DNA from: Pedobacter soli
GTDB taxonomy: Bacteria; Bacteroidota; Bacteroidia; Sphingobacteriales; Sphingobacteriaceae
Reading direction: 5' to 3'
Assembly (NCBI RefSeq): GCF_900101435.1
Contig: NZ_FMZH01000008.1
Coordinates: 124,001-188,000, forward strand
Length of the DNA stretch: 64,000 nt
This document shows positions 63,446 to 64,000 of this stretch, piece by piece. A model generated the notes under the pieces. The model worked only from the letters and a program-made list of their open reading frames with translations. It made no database searches and had not been told where the DNA came from. Each line of letters opens with the position of its first letter. Within the stretch, counting starts at the first letter, position 1. The translations under genes were made by a program, and so were the position numbers.

Positions 63446-63803
63446 TTAACGAGCTTAAAAAAAGAACGGGGAATAACCATTAAGGCTATCCCCCGATTCT
63501 AAATTAACGCTCTCTGATACTAATATAGAACTAATCTCAACTTTCTCCAAAAAACGAACATGCCCAGGCCACTGGTGTGTAGTCGCATACACCAAAATGT
63601 GGTTAAGATTCATGATTAACTGTAAACTTTACACCTTCAGGTTGTGAAGTGTTTTTCTTATTTAAATCCTGCTTAACCAGGCAGTGTGTCGGTAACCTGA
63701 AAAATAATGGCGTCAGATTATTTTAAAACAGCTTACTAAATCGTTTTATTATTGCTTTGAATTTATTAGTTTTATAAAAAAATAGCTAACCAATTAACCT
63801 TTT
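63446..63803. other. Intergenic stretch with stem-loop and GH127-like promoter region
   Basis: A GC-rich stem-loop (CGGGG/CCCCG with inner ATAACC/GGCTAT, 63467-63495) lies 22 bp after the NTF2-like gene. No T-run follows on the plus strand; on the minus strand a T-run does follow. Near the end, TTGCTTTG (one base off TAnnTTTG) and then CTAACCAATTAACCTTTT directly precede the next ATG. No convincing short gene. Confidence 0.5.
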
Positions 63804-64000
63804 ATGAAAAGAATAGCCAAACCACTTTTTTTCCTAGTTTCCTGTCTGTCAATCCATACTTCGTACGCACAAAATTTAAATGAGTTTAATAAAGCACCGC
63901 TTAAGCAAGATGTTTATGTACAATTGCCACTAGGCAGCATTAAGGCCAAAGGTTGGTTATTAAAACAGTTAGAACAGCAGCGCGATGGAGCTACCGGGAT
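63804..64000 (+). CDS. GH127-like (beta-L-arabinofuranosidase family) protein, 5' end only
   Basis: The first 65 residues are in view. A signal peptide ends near SYAQ (about 23). QDVYVQLPLGSIKAKGWLLK followed by QLEQQRDGATG matches the opening of the large DUF1680/GH127-type proteins of Bacteroidota, which run to 600-800 residues. The domain itself is outside the window, so the call rests on the N-terminal pattern alone. Confidence 0.6.
   Translation, partial: MKRIAKPLFFLVSCLSIHTSYAQNLNEFNKAPLKQDVYVQLPLGSIKAKGWLLKQLEQQRDGATG

Overview
The window comes from a Bacteroidota chromosome, most likely Sphingobacteriaceae and close to Pedobacter. The evidence is two SusC/SusD pairs, a hybrid two-component regulator of the kind that controls polysaccharide utilisation loci (PULs), many lipoproteins, several near-matches to the Bacteroidota -7 promoter element TAnnTTTG, and few Shine-Dalgarno sequences. 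No species can be assigned from sequence reading alone.

Region 1 (1-10430, all minus strand) is an orphan type VI secretion (T6SS) spike/effector island. Transcription runs from VgrG (10430) through a 61-aa protein, an unrecognised 275-aa protein, a 1200-aa effector, a lipoprotein whose start overlaps the effector's end, and a 235-aa protein, to a terminator at 1784-1810. The effector has a PAAR-like DUF4280 cap, Ig-like modules, a GH19 lysozyme-like domain and a papain-like amidase domain. A separate lipoprotein gene runs off the left edge. No core T6SS genes are present.

Region 2 (10852-15854, plus) carries a GH35 beta-galactosidase, a GH109-type NAD-dependent glycosidase/oxidoreductase and a HexNAc-1-kinase-like enzyme. 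Region 3 (16023-24969) is housekeeping and accessory: a tightly coupled minus-strand operon (PhyH dioxygenase, a 50-aa protein, a CDP-alcohol phosphatidyltransferase, GtrA), a short-chain dehydrogenase, a TonB siderophore-type receptor with a PepSY reductase partner, an SRPBCC protein, a SelW-like thioredoxin-fold protein, and several intergenic repeats, including a 149-bp tandem array. A tRNA-Cys with an unusual acceptor end lies at 25144-25214.

Region 4 (25383-55066, plus) is a large PUL: sulfatase, hybrid two-component system (HTCS), BNR_4 beta-propeller enzyme, double GH43, GH105, DUF2264 (GH154-type), GH43_24-type, GH35, SusC/SusD pair 1, SusC/SusD pair 2, two surface glycan-binding lipoproteins and a GH16 lipoprotein. 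The enzyme set best matches type II arabinogalactan (arabinogalactan-protein) breakdown: endo and exo cleavage of a beta-1,3-galactan backbone, then removal of beta-galactose, arabinose, rhamnose and glucuronate side groups. Both susC promoters carry the same 70-bp cassette, which points to one shared HTCS regulon.

Region 5 (55111-64000) holds an OmpA lipoprotein, a degenerate-Nudix (NrtR/AraR-type) regulator divergent from galT-galK with an 18-bp-armed perfect palindrome between them, a Na+/H+ antiporter, an RRM protein, a sialate O-acetylesterase, an NTF2-like protein and the start of a GH127-like gene. The gal genes are well placed to take up galactose released by the PUL.
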